Below, in pieces: positions 1-10,923 of a stretch of 64,000 nucleotides of DNA. The position numbers and the translations under genes were made by a program. The DNA is from Epiperipatus broadwayi (lineage: Eukaryota > Onychophora > Udeonychophora > Euonychophora > Peripatidae), in assembly GCA_028023455.1 (NCBI GenBank), contig JAQFVV010000001.1, positions 22,277,401 to 22,341,400 on the forward strand. The letters run 5' to 3'. The notes under the pieces are model-generated. The model did not search any database and was not told the DNA's origin. It saw only the letters and a list, made by a program, of their open reading frames with translations. Each line of letters starts with the position of its first letter. Positions within the stretch are counted from its first letter, which is position 1.

Positions 1-670
1 ATTTAAAGAATTAAACTATCGTATCGTGCAGTACACATATTTATTTATCAAAAGAAAAAGAAAAACGAAGTTTTCGCTTTCAACTTTGAACATTAAATTT
101 ATTTTAAAAACTGAAAGTAGTTTATATTCACATATACGCAGAATACACATATATTTATCTCTTATAATAGTAAATAAAGTTTTAACTTTTATTTTGTTAA
201 ACTAAATTTTATTTTTAAAAAAAAATTGTTTATGAACCATTCGTAATTGCTTTAATGGCGTTCAGATTATGTATTTGAAGTAACCGATTTGAATAGACAA
301 ATTTAAATAGGAAATTAAAAAAAAAACACAAACTAGAATCAGAGGGAGGGAGATTTAAATATCTTATTTTATTTAATTATTGGACTCTCTTTAAATAATG
401 TCAATTATTTTAATCATTAAATTTTTTCCCCTAAATTTACCTCAGTCTGATTCTTAAATAATAAGTCTAGCAAAATTTAAGAAACATCTTCCTTACTATA
501 AACGATTAATTAAGCGTGCGTTATAACACAATAAAATATTTAAATAAGGCAATATAATATCTGAATAAGACGATAGATAAGAAATGTATTTTACAGAATG
601 ATTAATATATAATTGTTTAAAGCAAAGGAAGAGAATATTAGAGAGGTTTTTATCATTTAATAATTATAAA
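1..670. other. AT-rich DNA without a recognisable feature
   Basis: Homopolymer-rich AT sequence. I see no coding potential, splice-framed exon, or repeat family shared with the rest of the window. Confidence 0.5.
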
Positions 671-870
671 TTAATATATATATATGTGCTCTGCGCACAG
701 GTAATGAAGCTATTAATAAATTGTCAAAATTTTTACTGCCAAGCGCTTTCGGGACAGTCTACAGTCCCATATTCATGACTGTAGACTGTCCCGAAAGCGC
801 TTGGCAGTAAACATTTTGACAATTTATTAATAGCTTCATTACCTGTGCGCATAGCACATATATATATTAA
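671..870. repeat. Long inverted repeat made of two PLE termini
   Basis: Two arms of about 95 bp (671-766 and 777-870) are nearly exact reverse complements, separated by about 10 bases. The arms contain the words 'agcgctttcgggacagt' and 'gtaatgaagctattaat' and end in a TA-rich run. The same words occur at the ends of the PLE family 2 cluster (33.3-33.6 kb and 35.4-35.5 kb), so I read this as two opposed PLE 3' ends with no coding part left. The arms include a stem GGGAC/GTCCC followed by GAAAGCGCTT, which resembles the stem II to stem III part of a hammerhead ribozyme. Confidence 0.8.
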
Positions 871-2142
871 TTTATTCAAGCGTTAATGAAGTAAAATCTT
901 AACTATTTAATAATTATATTAAATTAGTATTTTGCCAGACTTTTGAAGAATGTTGGCAAACAGTAGATTTGGCTGGTCATTACATGATATTATACATTGG
1001 CGCTTTGAGTTGATAGCAACGGCATAGCATGTCAGCAACATGATTGTTAAATGAGACAAAGGCTTTATCATCTGCACGGCATCCTATAATACGAGGGAAC
1101 TCCATACTCAGTTGCACCGGAGCTGGGCAAAGAAATTGGGCGATCTACTCACTCATAGCGTGATGTAATTTAATAATTTAAAAACTTTACAAATAAAACT
1201 CTTCTAGAAATATACAGTAACTAAACTCTACAAAAAGTGTCTTTTTTCTGAAGTTTAAAGTAATACTAATTCTTTCTTCTTTTTGCCCTACATATATCTC
1301 AAAAACAAAAGCTATTCGGATCTTTCCAAATTAATTAATTAATTAAACTTTAGTAAAATTATTTTCTTTATTATCTAAAAGAATCTTAATCCAATTTAAT
1401 TTTGAAATTTATTAATTGCATTTCTTAACTAAATTCCGACTGTCTTTGATTTTTATCAAATCCCCAGTAATTACACTTTTGTCACCTTTTATTGTAATGA
1501 CAATGCTACACAAAATATAAATTCTAAAATTAGAATTTAGCATCTACATTTTTTTAATATCAGTTGGTATTTTAATTAATTTGGAAGTTAAACTTTCTTT
1601 GCTGATTTGAAATACCATCTTTTTTTATACATAGCAGGGCATAATTAAACTTCAAGTAATAAAAATGTACATTTGTATAAAATTATTTTTTATACATTGT
1701 ATTTTTTTTTAAATGCCTTAATGTTGATGATGTGAAAACTTCATAATAGTTTTTCAATCAATAAAAAAAAATCATATTCCAGCATTACTTGAAAAATAAA
1801 AGAATGCCAAAAGAAGAAACTTGTAAACTATATTTGCATATCAAACATCAGTTTTGCAAAATTATTAGTCTAAACATCTAATAGAAGCTGAAACTTTTGT
1901 TTAAAAAAGAGAATTACATTTTATCATCAAATAATGTAATATAATAGAAGTAACTGATGAAGTTCTCAAAAATTGATTTTAGAAGAAGCATTCAAATTAT
2001 ATTGGGGAATAAAAACAACATCTGAGTGGCACTAACAGATTAAATCAAATATTACCTACATTGAGGAGTTATCAAAGCTCTCACATAAGATAATCCTATT
2101 ATTCTTTCTGATGAGAAAAACAATGTGATATTTGTAATGGAC
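871..2142. other. AT-rich DNA without a recognisable feature
   Basis: No long open frame, no motif of a known family, and no repeat that recurs in the window. A somewhat less AT-rich patch near 950-1150 was not recognised. Confidence 0.45.
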
Positions 2143-2147
2143 ATTAT

Positions 2148-2842
2148 TGTTATATCCGCACTTCCGACTGTGCCAATGTTATAATCTGCCAGTCATACTG
2201 TGCGGCTATCCAATGATCAACTGCGTATGCTCTCCAACGAATGGTCTGCACCGACTGCTCTCCAATGAATAGTCTGCAAGCGGATGCTCTCCAAATGAAA
2301 TGGTCTGCAATCTCTCCGCTGAATTGGTCTGCATTGAATGCTCTCCATGAATTGGTCTGCCATGAATGCTCTCCAAACAAATTGGTCTGCAACGAAGCTC
2401 TCCAACGCATTGGTTTGCAACGAAACTCTCCAACGAATTGTCTCAATATCTCCGCTGCGGTCTCTTTCAGCTACACCCGTGAACTACATTTCCACTGGGC
2501 GCTGATCATTAACCGCCAGCACTAACGCGAGATATCTCTACTTAAAACTGCTTACTCAATTGCGTGACTGCTCTCTATATTACACTGCCTAGTTATTACC
2601 CAGTGTTCCTATCGCTCTCTGACAACTGCAACAATCAATCAATGCACTGACCAATAGAGTAACACCTCTTATCTAGAAATATTTGTAATCAGCAAATATT
2701 TCTAGGAATTGTCGATCACCATCACGTCAATGCACTAATTAAATTCCTCAGCTATCAGAGCGCGATCTAAAAGCAGCCTTGCGAATAAATTCTAGTTTTT
2801 CTGGAGTGCACAAAAATGTCTACCATTTTTACAAACACTACA
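2148..2842 (-). repeat. LTR of the TRIM (3' LTR in minus-strand reading)
   Basis: A 695-bp copy, closely similar to the repeat at 3133-3840 with scattered substitutions and a short indel near the junction with the minisatellite. It contains the ~28-bp tandem array and a hairpin (ctagaaatattt...aaatatttctag near 2671-2704). The small open frames crossing it on both strands come from the tandem array and are not genes. Confidence 0.75.
2225..2450. repeat. ~28-bp minisatellite inside the TRIM LTR
   Basis: About eight degenerate units of the form GCTCTCCA-(N)-GAATTGGTCTGCA-(N). Unit length drifts between about 25 and 30 bp. The array opens all frames on both strands and gives repetitive peptides (WRA..Q.., LQTN..), which should not be taken as protein. 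Confidence 0.85.
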
Positions 2843-2858
2843 CTCCTCCCTCCACTCC
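2843..2858 (-). other. Putative polypurine tract of the TRIM
   Basis: On the minus strand this reads GGAGTGGAGGGAGGAG and abuts the TGTAGTG start of the LTR. That is the position and composition of a plus-strand primer for LTR elements, and it sets the element's orientation. Confidence 0.6.
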
Positions 2859-3132
2859 AGAAAAACCCTTGTTGCTATTCCTTGGTGTTGTTTTTCTCTC
2901 GCTACTTTCCTGTTATTTCACTCAGAAATATGCGATTTAACAGCTGCTGAAACTTTTTTTTCCAATTACGTTAGCTTCCGATGTTAACTGCACAAACGTT
3001 TTTATTTCCAAACTTTCACCGATGTTAACGTTACTAATTGGGATTGTCATTTTTGCCCGGTTTCTCCGTCTATGGCTAAACTTATAGTTCAATGTATTCG
3101 CTACTCCCAGGTTCCAAATGAGACTGTGCCAA

Positions 3133-3840
3133 TGTTATATCCGCACTTCTGACTGTGCCAATGTTATAATCTGCCAGTCATACTGTGCGGCTATCCAATA
3201 ACGTTCGCTAATGTTCAACTGCATATGCTCTCCAACGAATGGTCTGCACCGACTGCTCTCCAATGAATGGTCTGCAAGCGGATGCTCTCCAAACGAAATG
3301 GTCTGCAATCTCTCCGCTGAATTGGTCTGCATTGAATGCTCTCCATGAATTGGTCTGCCATGAATGCTCTCCAAACAAATTGGTCTGCAACGAAGCTCTC
3401 CAACACAATGGTTTGCAACGAAACTCTCCAATGAATTGTCTCAATATCTCTGCTGCGGTCTTTTTCAGCTACACCCGTGAACTACATTTCCACTGGGCGC
3501 TGATCATTAACCGCCAGCACTAATGCAAGATATCTCTACTTAAAACTGCTTACTCAATTGTGTGACTGCTCTCTATATTACACTGCCTAGTTATTACCCA
3601 GTGTTCCTATCACTCTCTGACAACTGCAACAATCAATCAATGCACTGACCAATAGAGTAACGCCTCTTATCTAGAAATATTTGTAATCAGCAAATATTTC
3701 TAGGAATTGTCGATCACCATCACATCAATGCACTAATTAAATTCCTCAGCTATCAGAGCGCAATCTAAAAACAGCCTTACGAATAAATTCTAGTTTTTCT
3801 GGAGTGCACAAAAATGTCTACCATTTTTACAAACACTACA
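3133..3840 (-). repeat. LTR of the TRIM (5' LTR in minus-strand reading)
   Basis: A 708-bp partner of the repeat at 2148-2842, with the same internal order: minisatellite, 'aactacatttccactgggc' segment, hairpin near 3670-3705, and terminal 'tttacaaacactaca'. The similarity to its partner suggests a fairly recent insertion, though the copies are no longer identical. Confidence 0.75.
3225..3440. repeat. ~28-bp minisatellite inside the second TRIM LTR
   Basis: The same array as in the partner LTR, with matching unit order. The array therefore predates the insertion and was copied as part of the LTR. Confidence 0.85.
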
Positions 3841-4123
3841 ATTACTGATTATAATAATAAAATATGAGATCTTCTCACACTAAGCCATTACAAAAGAGTA
3901 GCAAAAAATTCTATGTCAGCTATAGACACAAAGCTCCAAACATTACCCAGAAAGCAATACATGTAATATTACTGATTTACATGATCATCATTTCTTATGC
4001 TTTCTCATAACTGTTATTAAATAGGCAAAACTCTCCATACAGTAGTGCCATTCAGTTGAAGCTAGAGTACAGTAATCAATGGATGCCAGAAGGCTTGTGT
4101 ATAAAATCCCTATCTAGTGCCTA

Positions 4124-4192
4124 CTCATTCAATATCTGCAGACTAGTTTCTGGCTTGTGGCTTTCATCAATATGGTGCCTTGGATCTGAGAG
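4124..4192 (-). ncRNA. Hammerhead ribozyme copy A1 (core mutated)
   Basis: On the minus strand: stem I strand, TTGATGA (4170-4164; the usual first C is T), stem II AGCC...GCC-like, GAAAC, then the self-complementary ACTAGT and C at the cleavage position. The C3 change should reduce or abolish activity. Confidence 0.65.
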
Positions 4193-4518
4193 CAGTGCAC
4201 TTAGATCTTAGGATCAAATGCAACCTTCCAGCAGCTACCTTTTGCTATGAGAATAAAATTTAATAATATTTTCAATCTAAGCTCATTAGCTTATATAGTC
4301 ATATAGGTCTGAACTCAGTTCAGTACCCATACATTTTGATGTCTTTGGTTCTTTAATAACCATAGTCACCACTATCCTATTTGGCAGGATTGGTATTAAA
4401 CCACAAAACATCACATGATCACCATTTCTTATGGTTGCTCATAATTATTATTAAACAGGCAAAACTCTCCATACAATAGTGCCACTCAGTGCAAGCCAGA
4501 GTAATCAATGGATTGCTG

Positions 4519-4583
4519 TCAGATCCAAGGCTCCTCACTGATGAAGGCCACAAGTCAGAAACTAAGTCTGGGGATATTGGATG
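4519..4583 (+). ncRNA. Type I hammerhead ribozyme copy A2
   Basis: CTGATGA core at 4538-4544, stem II GGCC/GTC-like around an ACAA loop, GAAAC at 4558-4562, cleavage-site GTC at 4566-4568. Stem I pairs TCCTCA before the core with TGGGGA after the cleavage site, and farther out ATCCAA with TTGGAT, separated by an internal loop. The two ends of the motif lie in stem I, which makes it type I. Stem III has one extra A (ACTAAGT) compared with the ACTAGT palindrome of other copies. The pairing was checked by eye only. Confidence 0.8.
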
Positions 4584-4967
4584 AGTAGGCACTAGATAGC
4601 GATTTTATGCACAAACCTTCTGGCATCCATTGATTACTCTGGATTGCACTGAGTGGCATTATTATATAGAGAGTTTTGCCTGTTTAATAACAGTTATGAG
4701 CAAGCATAAGAAATAGTGATCATGTGATGTTTGGTGGTTTAATACCAATCCCACCTAATAGGATAGTGGTGGCTATGGTTATTAAAGAACCAAAGACACC
4801 AAAATGTATGAGTACTGAACTGAGTTCAGACCTATATGACTATATAAGCTAATGAGCTTAGATTGAAAATATTATTGTATTTTCCAATATTATATTTATA
4901 GTTTTGTAGTTAAGTAGAGATAAAAGGTGGCTGCTGGAGGGTTGCATTAGATACTAAGATCTAGCTC

Positions 4968-5032
4968 TCAGATCCAAGGCTCCTCACTGATGAAGGCCAT
5001 AAGTCTGGGGATATTGAATAAGTAGGCACTAG
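4968..5032 (+). ncRNA. Hammerhead ribozyme copy A3 (deleted core)
   Basis: The stem I strands and CTGATGA match copy A2, but the GAAAC/stem III segment is missing: the sequence passes from CCATAAG directly to TCTGGGG. It is a decayed copy that cannot fold into a complete hammerhead. Confidence 0.7.
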
Positions 5033-5344
5033 ATAGGGATTTTATGCACAAGCCTTCTGGCATCCATTGATTACTCTGGCTTTTACTGAGTGGCACGATT
5101 GTATGGAGAGTTTCGCCTGTTTAGTTTTCCTGATTCAGAAAAAAGTAGATTAATATTGTATTTTAACAAAATTATACATCTTAATATTTTATCTAGAAAC
5201 CATAGTAATCATATTGCACTAAAACCTATTTTCAGTTCTAGATATTCTTCATGGCAAAACTTATTTTTACACCCTTAGCATACAAAACACTTCTTTCTCT
5301 GAGATTCTAAGCACTTTGTGTAATTAATCAAGAACATATAAATT

Positions 5345-6390
5345 CAAAGAACTGGGATGTTGATAGGCTTTGATGTGGAAAGCTTATTTGCAAATATATT
5401 CAGTAATAAATCATTGTTTAATATAAGGAAAAAATAAAATGAGGATAATAACTTTTAAACCAGAACAATTTTTCCTATTGATTATATAATCAAACTCTTA
5501 ACATTTTGCATAACAACAATCTACCTTCAACCCAACACAGAATTCTTCCAACAAAATCAATGCAATGGCTATGGATTCACTGCTGTCATCAATAAACAGC
5601 AACATTTATATTGAAGAAATTGAAACCACAGCCATAAATCTCCATATAAAGACTGGCTTCACTATATTTATAATGTATTTGTTACATGCCCTCTTGACAG
5701 AGCATTGATACAATCATTTTGGACACATATCAATAAAATATCCCCATTTAATAAAATTCATAATAAAATCAGAACAAGAATAAAAATTGGCATTTTTAAA
5801 TATTTTTGTGATTTGAAAAAAGAAAAGTTTTATATAGAATAAACTCTTATGAAGAATAATTATCCATCAGCTATCATTAAAAACGTTAATTAAAAACGTT
5901 AAATAAAAAAAAAAAAAAGAAAAAGAATAGCAGACAAACTAAGAACATTTGCAATCAGTATAATCTCAAAACAGCTTTCCAAAGCCATAATATATTATGA
6001 GCAATTCCAACTTCTATGAAACCAAACATTAAAAATTTTGGAATACAAAAACTTCACATGTGAAAATAGGACATTTATCAGTGAAACTAGCTAAATCATT
6101 GAAAAATAATTAAAAGATTTAGAAAGTAATGATAAAATGTAAAAAAAAAAACCAAATGGGTCTAAAATAGCACAGCATGTTCTAATGAACAAATATTCAT
6201 TTGGGAGGAGAGAGGGCAAGAATATTGAACTGAAAGAAAAAGTAAAGAAGACTCACATGATAGTGGCAAATAACCTCACAAATCAATTTTATGTCGTAAT
6301 TCATAATGTTTGGAAACCACACATTAATTTTATTTAGAAGAAAAAATGTAAAAAACAGGAAGGTTCTCATAAATAAGTATATAAAATTTC
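5345..6390 (+). pseudogene. Decayed Penelope-like element reverse transcriptase/endonuclease
   Basis: No long frame remains, but conceptual pieces follow the Penelope RT order. FDVESLFAN (motif A type) is near 5372-5400. MAMDSLLSS with SNIYIEEIE, the remnant of the A-M-G-S-P-L-S motif and the residues after it, is at 5565-5625. Then comes a piece aligned with the usual W.RYVDD position (KDWLHYIYNVF). Later pieces (KIAQHVLMNKYSF) resemble the C-terminal GIY-YIG part. YVDD itself is lost. It differs from the three PLE families elsewhere in the window, so it is probably a fourth, older family. The right boundary is uncertain. Confidence 0.6.
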
Positions 6391-6829
6391 TACTGATTGT
6401 TAGATGATTAGAGGGTCACCCTATAGTTCAGTATTCATGAATCTAAACATATCAAGTTAGATTCCCATATTAAAATTGTTATTGCTCTGACCAGTAACAT
6501 CAAAAGAAAAAGACTATCATTTGAAGCCTTGGGTTATATACTAACTTGTGTTCTATTACTAACAACTGAATGTATTTGAAAAACTTAAATAAAATTTGAA
6601 TTTTTCTAAAGACAATTAATAATTGTAGATGATGGAAATAATCTAACATATAATTGTAAGTAAAATACTATCATAACTAACTTTCAGATAACTACAATGT
6701 GTATACATATATGATCAACTTTTCATTATTCATGTCTTCTCTCTGAACCTGATGTATATGAACTGTCAGTTCTTCTGTTTAGTGCAATAATTATATAAAT
6801 TGTATATATTATATTAAAAAACCAAAGCT
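6391..6829. other. AT-rich DNA, no recognisable feature
   Basis: It lies between the decayed PLE and the 3' end of PLE family 1. I see no open frame or shared repeat; it may be the non-coding tail of the upstream PLE. Confidence 0.4.
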
Positions 6830-6911
6830 GCCTAACACTATACTAGTAATAAATAAAATGCAAAACCATAAAACAATACAATACTAGATAAAATCCAAAA
6901 TTTTTACCAAA

Positions 6912-6962
6912 ATCCTTATGCAACCATGCTTTCATCTACTACAAAGAGACCTTCTCAAGTGA
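6912..6962 (-). ncRNA. Hammerhead-like fold in PLE family 1 3' UTR (minus copy)
   Basis: Minus strand: CTTGAGAAG in place of CTGATGAAG, a stem-loop TCTCTTTGTAGTAGA, GATGAAAG, then CATGGTTG. Comparison with the plus-arm copy suggests an ancestral CTGATGA...GAAACCATGGT. The fold is hammerhead-like but the core is mutated here. Confidence 0.5.
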
Positions 6963-7101
6963 AAATAAAACTAAAGGAACAAATATATATTTACAAACAA
7001 ACATGAGATTCATTTCATACACCATCTTCCCTTAATATGAAAAGATGTCTTCATAAGATTGATGGCCTCAGATTCAAAAAGTTTTATCATCAAAGTCTCC
7101 T

Positions 7102-9300
7102 TTATTTTTCTTTTAATTCATTCTTTTCATAATAAATAACTGATGCATTGTTAAACAATATTCTATGAGCTGTATTCAATTTATGAATATATAAAACTGA
7201 GTTAAGATACCTATGTTTAGCACTACTTATATGAACCTTAATCATTTCATTAAGGCTAAACTTATTCCAACCTACATAAAACTTACCACAACTACACAGA
7301 ATCTTATAAACAATACCAGGAATTGACCCACTATCAATAGATTGCTTTGAACCATTAAGTAACGAATTCAAATCAGAACCTTTCTTCCATGCAGACTTCA
7401 TTCCTCCTAACAAATGACTATTCTTATAAACCAAATTATACATTGAAGACTTAAATAGTGAAGATGTATGCTTATTATCCTTACCAACAAAATTCTTACC
7501 ATTAAAATCATAATAATAATAATAAATACAACATTTCTAATAAAATCATGATTATAACCCAATTATACATAATCAGCAGCAAATTGTCCTCTTTCAATAT
7601 CAGCATTATCATTAAAATTATTAAGCCTTCTATTTCTACAACAAAAATTTGACATTTTTTTATGCGTAAAAAGCTGATAACTATCAGGCCTAATCATATT
7701 TTTTAAATTCTTAGGTTTTATAAAATGACTACAAAACAAAACATCGGTAACTTTCTCAATACTTAAATCCAAAATTTTAATTTTACAAAATCAAAAACAT
7801 CACCCTCAATAGTAAATTTAATACTAGAATCAAAAGCATTCAATCCACATAAAAACTCTAATTTTTTTTTTTTAAAAAACAAACAAATAATCGTCAACAC
7901 AACTAACAAATCATTTTAAAAAACATGAAAACTGACTCCAAATAATTAATATAGACAGCGCACATCAATGGAAAAATAACATAACCAATAACCCAACTCT
8001 CTCTAATTTTATAAAACACATTATTACACATAGAATACATTGTATTCTCTAATAGCAAAAGCAAATCATGAAAAATATTAATCTTATCTGCAGAAAATCA
8101 TTCCAATTTTTCTAAAATTGAAAGAAAAACATCAATACTTTTTAATCTATCAACCGATTGATACATATTTTCTATATCTAAACTCATCATTCAAAACCAA
8201 CCATTTATTTTATTAAAAGCTTCAAAAGAAAAAGAAACACAAAATTGACCAATTCTATATAGTCCTTAAAAAATCTTATAATTTTTTTTGATATTTTATC
8301 AACAATTCCTCCTGTAAAATCAAAAATACATCTTAAAGAAAAATTATCTTTATGAGACTTCAAATTAAAGAAAACCTTTGGAGCCACATAATCACTAGGA
8401 TAACAACTTAAATAAGTAGCTCTACCAAAGATCTTTTTATTTTCCATAACTTTCATAATTTTAATCAATTTACATTTTTTTTTTTTTTACCAGGATCAGA
8501 ATCTAAAATAACATTCTTTTCATTATTTAATTCTAAAAAAAACTTTACTTTTAAAATCAATATTATTTAACAATACTAACCAGCCACCTTTATCTTCCTT
8601 CAACAAGATAACATCATTGATTTTCAATCGTTTTTTAACAAGACTAATTTCCTTAGGGGCAGAAACAAATTTTTCTCTTTTAATTGACTATATTCACAAT
8701 AACCTGTAAAGACACTTTATTTTCATCAGAAATATTACTACTACTTTCAATAGCAGAAATGAAATCAAAAACTAAACTTTTATTAACAAAAGGAACAAAA
8801 ACAGGACCCTTATTTAAAACAGTCAAATCAGATAAATTCAAAACATAATTTGATAAATTTAAAACAGATGAAGCAATAGGCCTATTTTTATAACTCCCAA
8901 ATCAAAACTCTTTTTTGTTTCACAAAACTTTTATTTCCAGACTTTCCAACCAACCAATTAATTTTTAAAAAATATTTATTACTATAAGTGATTTCACATT
9001 TAGTCCTAAGCCACATTAACAAAGAATTCAAAACTGAATAATTAAAATTACTTCTAAAATCTAACCCTCATGTAATTGTTTTTAAACATATCAATTAAAT
9101 TAGATAAACTACCCATATATAATCTGTATAATAAATTGTTTAAGGATAAATCTTTAAAAATTTTAATTAAAATCACAATTAGAAAATAATACCAATTTCC
9201 TATCCAACCTAATATTACATGAATTAGGACAAACATTACAAAGCTTAGGAGACTTAAGAAAATTTACCTGAGCCTTTAAAGACTCTACTTTATTAGACAT
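7102..9300 (-). pseudogene. PLE family 1 RT plus GIY-YIG endonuclease, frameshifted
   Basis: PLEs encode a reverse transcriptase related to telomerase followed by a GIY-YIG nuclease. A plausible start ATG is at 9300, opening with MSNKVESLKAQ and a cysteine cluster (LCNVCPNSC). RT pieces follow: PKVFFNLKSHKD with LRCIFDFTGG (8205-8468), the G-Y-V-I-x-P-L motif near 7990, and a degraded YVDD (VDDY) near 7890. A connector piece is at 7563-7772. The GIY-YIG domain lies in a 113-residue open segment, 7443-7102 (VYKILCSCGKFYVG). About 730 codons would be spanned. At least four frame breaks and stops make it non-functional. Confidence 0.8.
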
Positions 9301-9469
9301 ATTAATTAACTTTTTTATTTATAAAATTTCTACACTAGAAAAATTATCATATAAAATCTGCCACATACTGAAAGAAAATTAATAATATAAAGATACAATT
9401 ACAAATAAATAATTATTAATAAATAATACAAAATAAATAACATACAAATAATATCAAAAAGATAATTTT

Positions 9470-10738
9470 CCTTTGAGATGTATTTTTGATTTTACAGGAG
9501 GAATTGTTGATAAAATATCAAAAACTTTTATAAGATTTTTTAAAGACTATATAGATATTGGGTCAATTTTGTGTTTCTTCTTTTGAAGCTTTTAAGAAAA
9601 TAAATGTTTTTGTTTTGGATGATGAGTGTGTTTTTGGTAGTTTAGATATTGAAAATATATATCAATCGGTTAATAGATTAAAAAGTATTGATGTTTGCTT
9701 TCAATTTTAAATAAATTGGAATGTTTTTCTGCAGATAAGATTAAGGTTTTTCATGATTTGCTTTTGCTGTTAAAGAATTCAATGTATTTTATGTGCAATG
9801 ATTTATTTTATAAGATTAGAGAGGGTTGGGTTATTGGTTATGTTATTTCTCCATTGAGTTGTGCTGTCTATATCGATTATTTGAATGTAATGTTATTAAT
9901 CAATTTTCATGTTATTTAAAATTATTTGTTAGATATGTTGATGATCGTTTGTTATTCAGAAAGAAAAACTAGAGGAGTTTTTATGTGGATTGAATGCTTT
10001 TGATTCTAGTATTAAGTTTACCATTGAGGGTGCTAGTTTTGATTTTGTAAAGTTAAAGTTTTTGGATTTAAATGTTGAGAAGGTTAATGATGTTTTGTTT
10101 TATAGTCATTTTATAAAACCTACAAATTTTAGAAATATGAATAGTCTAATAGTTATCAGCCTTTTATGTTTAAAAAAATGTCTTTTTGTTGTAGGAATAA
10201 AAGGCTTAATAATTTTAATGTTAATGCTGATATTTAAAGAGGTCAATTTTCTGTTGATTATATAGAATTGGGTTGTAATCATGATTTTATTAGAAATGAT
10301 GTATTTAATAATAATGTTTATAGTCATGATTTTACTGGTAAGAATTTTGTTGGCAAGGATAATGAGTATATGTCTTTACCATTTAAGTCTTCAATATATA
10401 ATTTAGTTTATAAGAATAGTCACTTGTTAGGAGAAATGAAGGTTGCATGGAAGAAAGGTTCTGATTTGATTTCGTTACTTAATGGTTCAAAGCAATCTAT
10501 TGATAGTAGGTCTATTCCTGGTACTGTTTGTAAGATTCTGTGTAGTTGTGGTAAGTTTTATGTAAGTCAGAGTAAGTTTAGCCTTAATGAAAGGATTAAG
10601 GTTCATATAAGTAGAGTTAAACATAGGTATCTTAACTCAGCTTTATATATTCATGAATTGAATACAGGTCATAGAATATTGTTTAACAATGCATCGGTTA
10701 TTTTTTATGAAAAGAATGAATTAAAAAGAAGAATATAA
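9470..10738 (+). pseudogene. PLE family 1 RT/GIY-YIG fragment with YVDD
   Basis: Open segments at 9695-9919, 9990-10265 and 10268-10738 are parts of one ancestral frame. They contain GYVISPLSCAVYIDYL (sPL motif of PLE RT), the catalytic RYVDD at 9931-9945 in a shifted frame, a connector (FTIEGASFDF), and a 156-residue C-terminal piece with KILCSCGKFYVS and SLNERIKVH. The last G of the usual CGKFYVG is S here. Frameshifts lie near 9925, 10140 and 10265. The C-terminal piece is more intact than the RT piece. Confidence 0.8.
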
Positions 10739-10881
10739 GAGACTTTGATGATAAAACTTGAATCTGAGGCTGTCAATCTTATGAAGACATCTTTTGATAT
10801 TAAGGGAAAGTGGTGTTTGAAATGAATTATGGGAAGGTTTGTTTCTTTGTATATATATGTTTGTTCATTTAGTTTGATTTT

Positions 10882-10923
10882 CACTTGATAAGGTCTATTT
10901 GTAATAGATGAAACCATGGTCGT
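10882..10923 (+). ncRNA. Hammerhead-like fold in PLE family 1 3' UTR (plus copy)
   Basis: CTTGATAAGG core (one inserted T and one G-to-A change relative to CTGATGA), stem II TCTATT/AATAGA with a short loop, GAAAC at 10910-10914, then the self-complementary ACCATGGT and C at 10921. The stem II and stem III parts are convincing; stem I pairing is weak by eye. Confidence 0.55.

Larger units (their letters stand above)
2148..3840 (-). mobile_element. Miniature LTR retrotransposon (TRIM-like), non-coding
   Basis: Two direct repeats of about 700 bp (2148-2842 and 3133-3840) begin TG and end CA on the plus strand and enclose about 290 bp with no gag or pol. The flanks are attat (2143-2147) and attac (3841-3845), a likely 5-bp target duplication with one change. 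The minus-strand orientation is chosen because a purine run (GGAGTGGAGGGAGGAG on the minus strand, 2843-2858) lies directly upstream of one LTR, as a polypurine tract should. On the minus strand a TTGGCACAGTC sequence follows the other LTR where a primer binding site is expected. An element this short must rely on another element's proteins. It is called TRIM-like from structure only. Confidence 0.75.
3975..5125. mobile_element. Hammerhead retrozyme-like repeat, cluster A (inverted)
   Basis: Left arm (about 3975-4517) is the repeat on the minus strand; right arm (about 4518-5125) is the same repeat on the plus strand. Each arm holds a little over one ~440-bp unit, so the ribozyme region recurs within the right arm. 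Shared landmarks are the ribozyme, 'gcactagatagggatttta', 'tccattgattactctgg', 'gatcatgtgatgttt', and 'ctgaactgagttcag'. There is no open reading frame. The minus arm stops at 'gtaatcaatgga' and the plus arm starts at the ribozyme 5' strand. Related copies lie near 24.5-25.4, 47.1-47.7 and 53.7-55.3 kb. Mobilisation by a PLE is inferred from the shared geometry. Confidence 0.8.
6830..9465 (-). mobile_element. PLE family 1, minus-strand arm (longer copy)
   Basis: A Penelope-like retroelement read right to left: 5' region near 9465-9301, coding part 9300-7102, and 3' UTR to about 6830 with a hammerhead-like fold. Its 3' two thirds are mirrored by the plus-strand copy at 9466-10990, so the two form a head-to-head inverted pair. 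The 5' limit (9301-9465) is inferred from where the plus-strand copy begins. Confidence 0.8.

Noticed and set aside
2150-2525. Overlapping 67-98 codon open frames on both strands
   Set aside because: They are translations of the 28-bp minisatellite in the LTR; the same peptides recur in all frames and at 3135-3523.
10705-10917. 70-codon minus-strand frame opposite the end of PLE family 1
   Set aside because: Shadow of the PLE coding and 3' region on the other strand.
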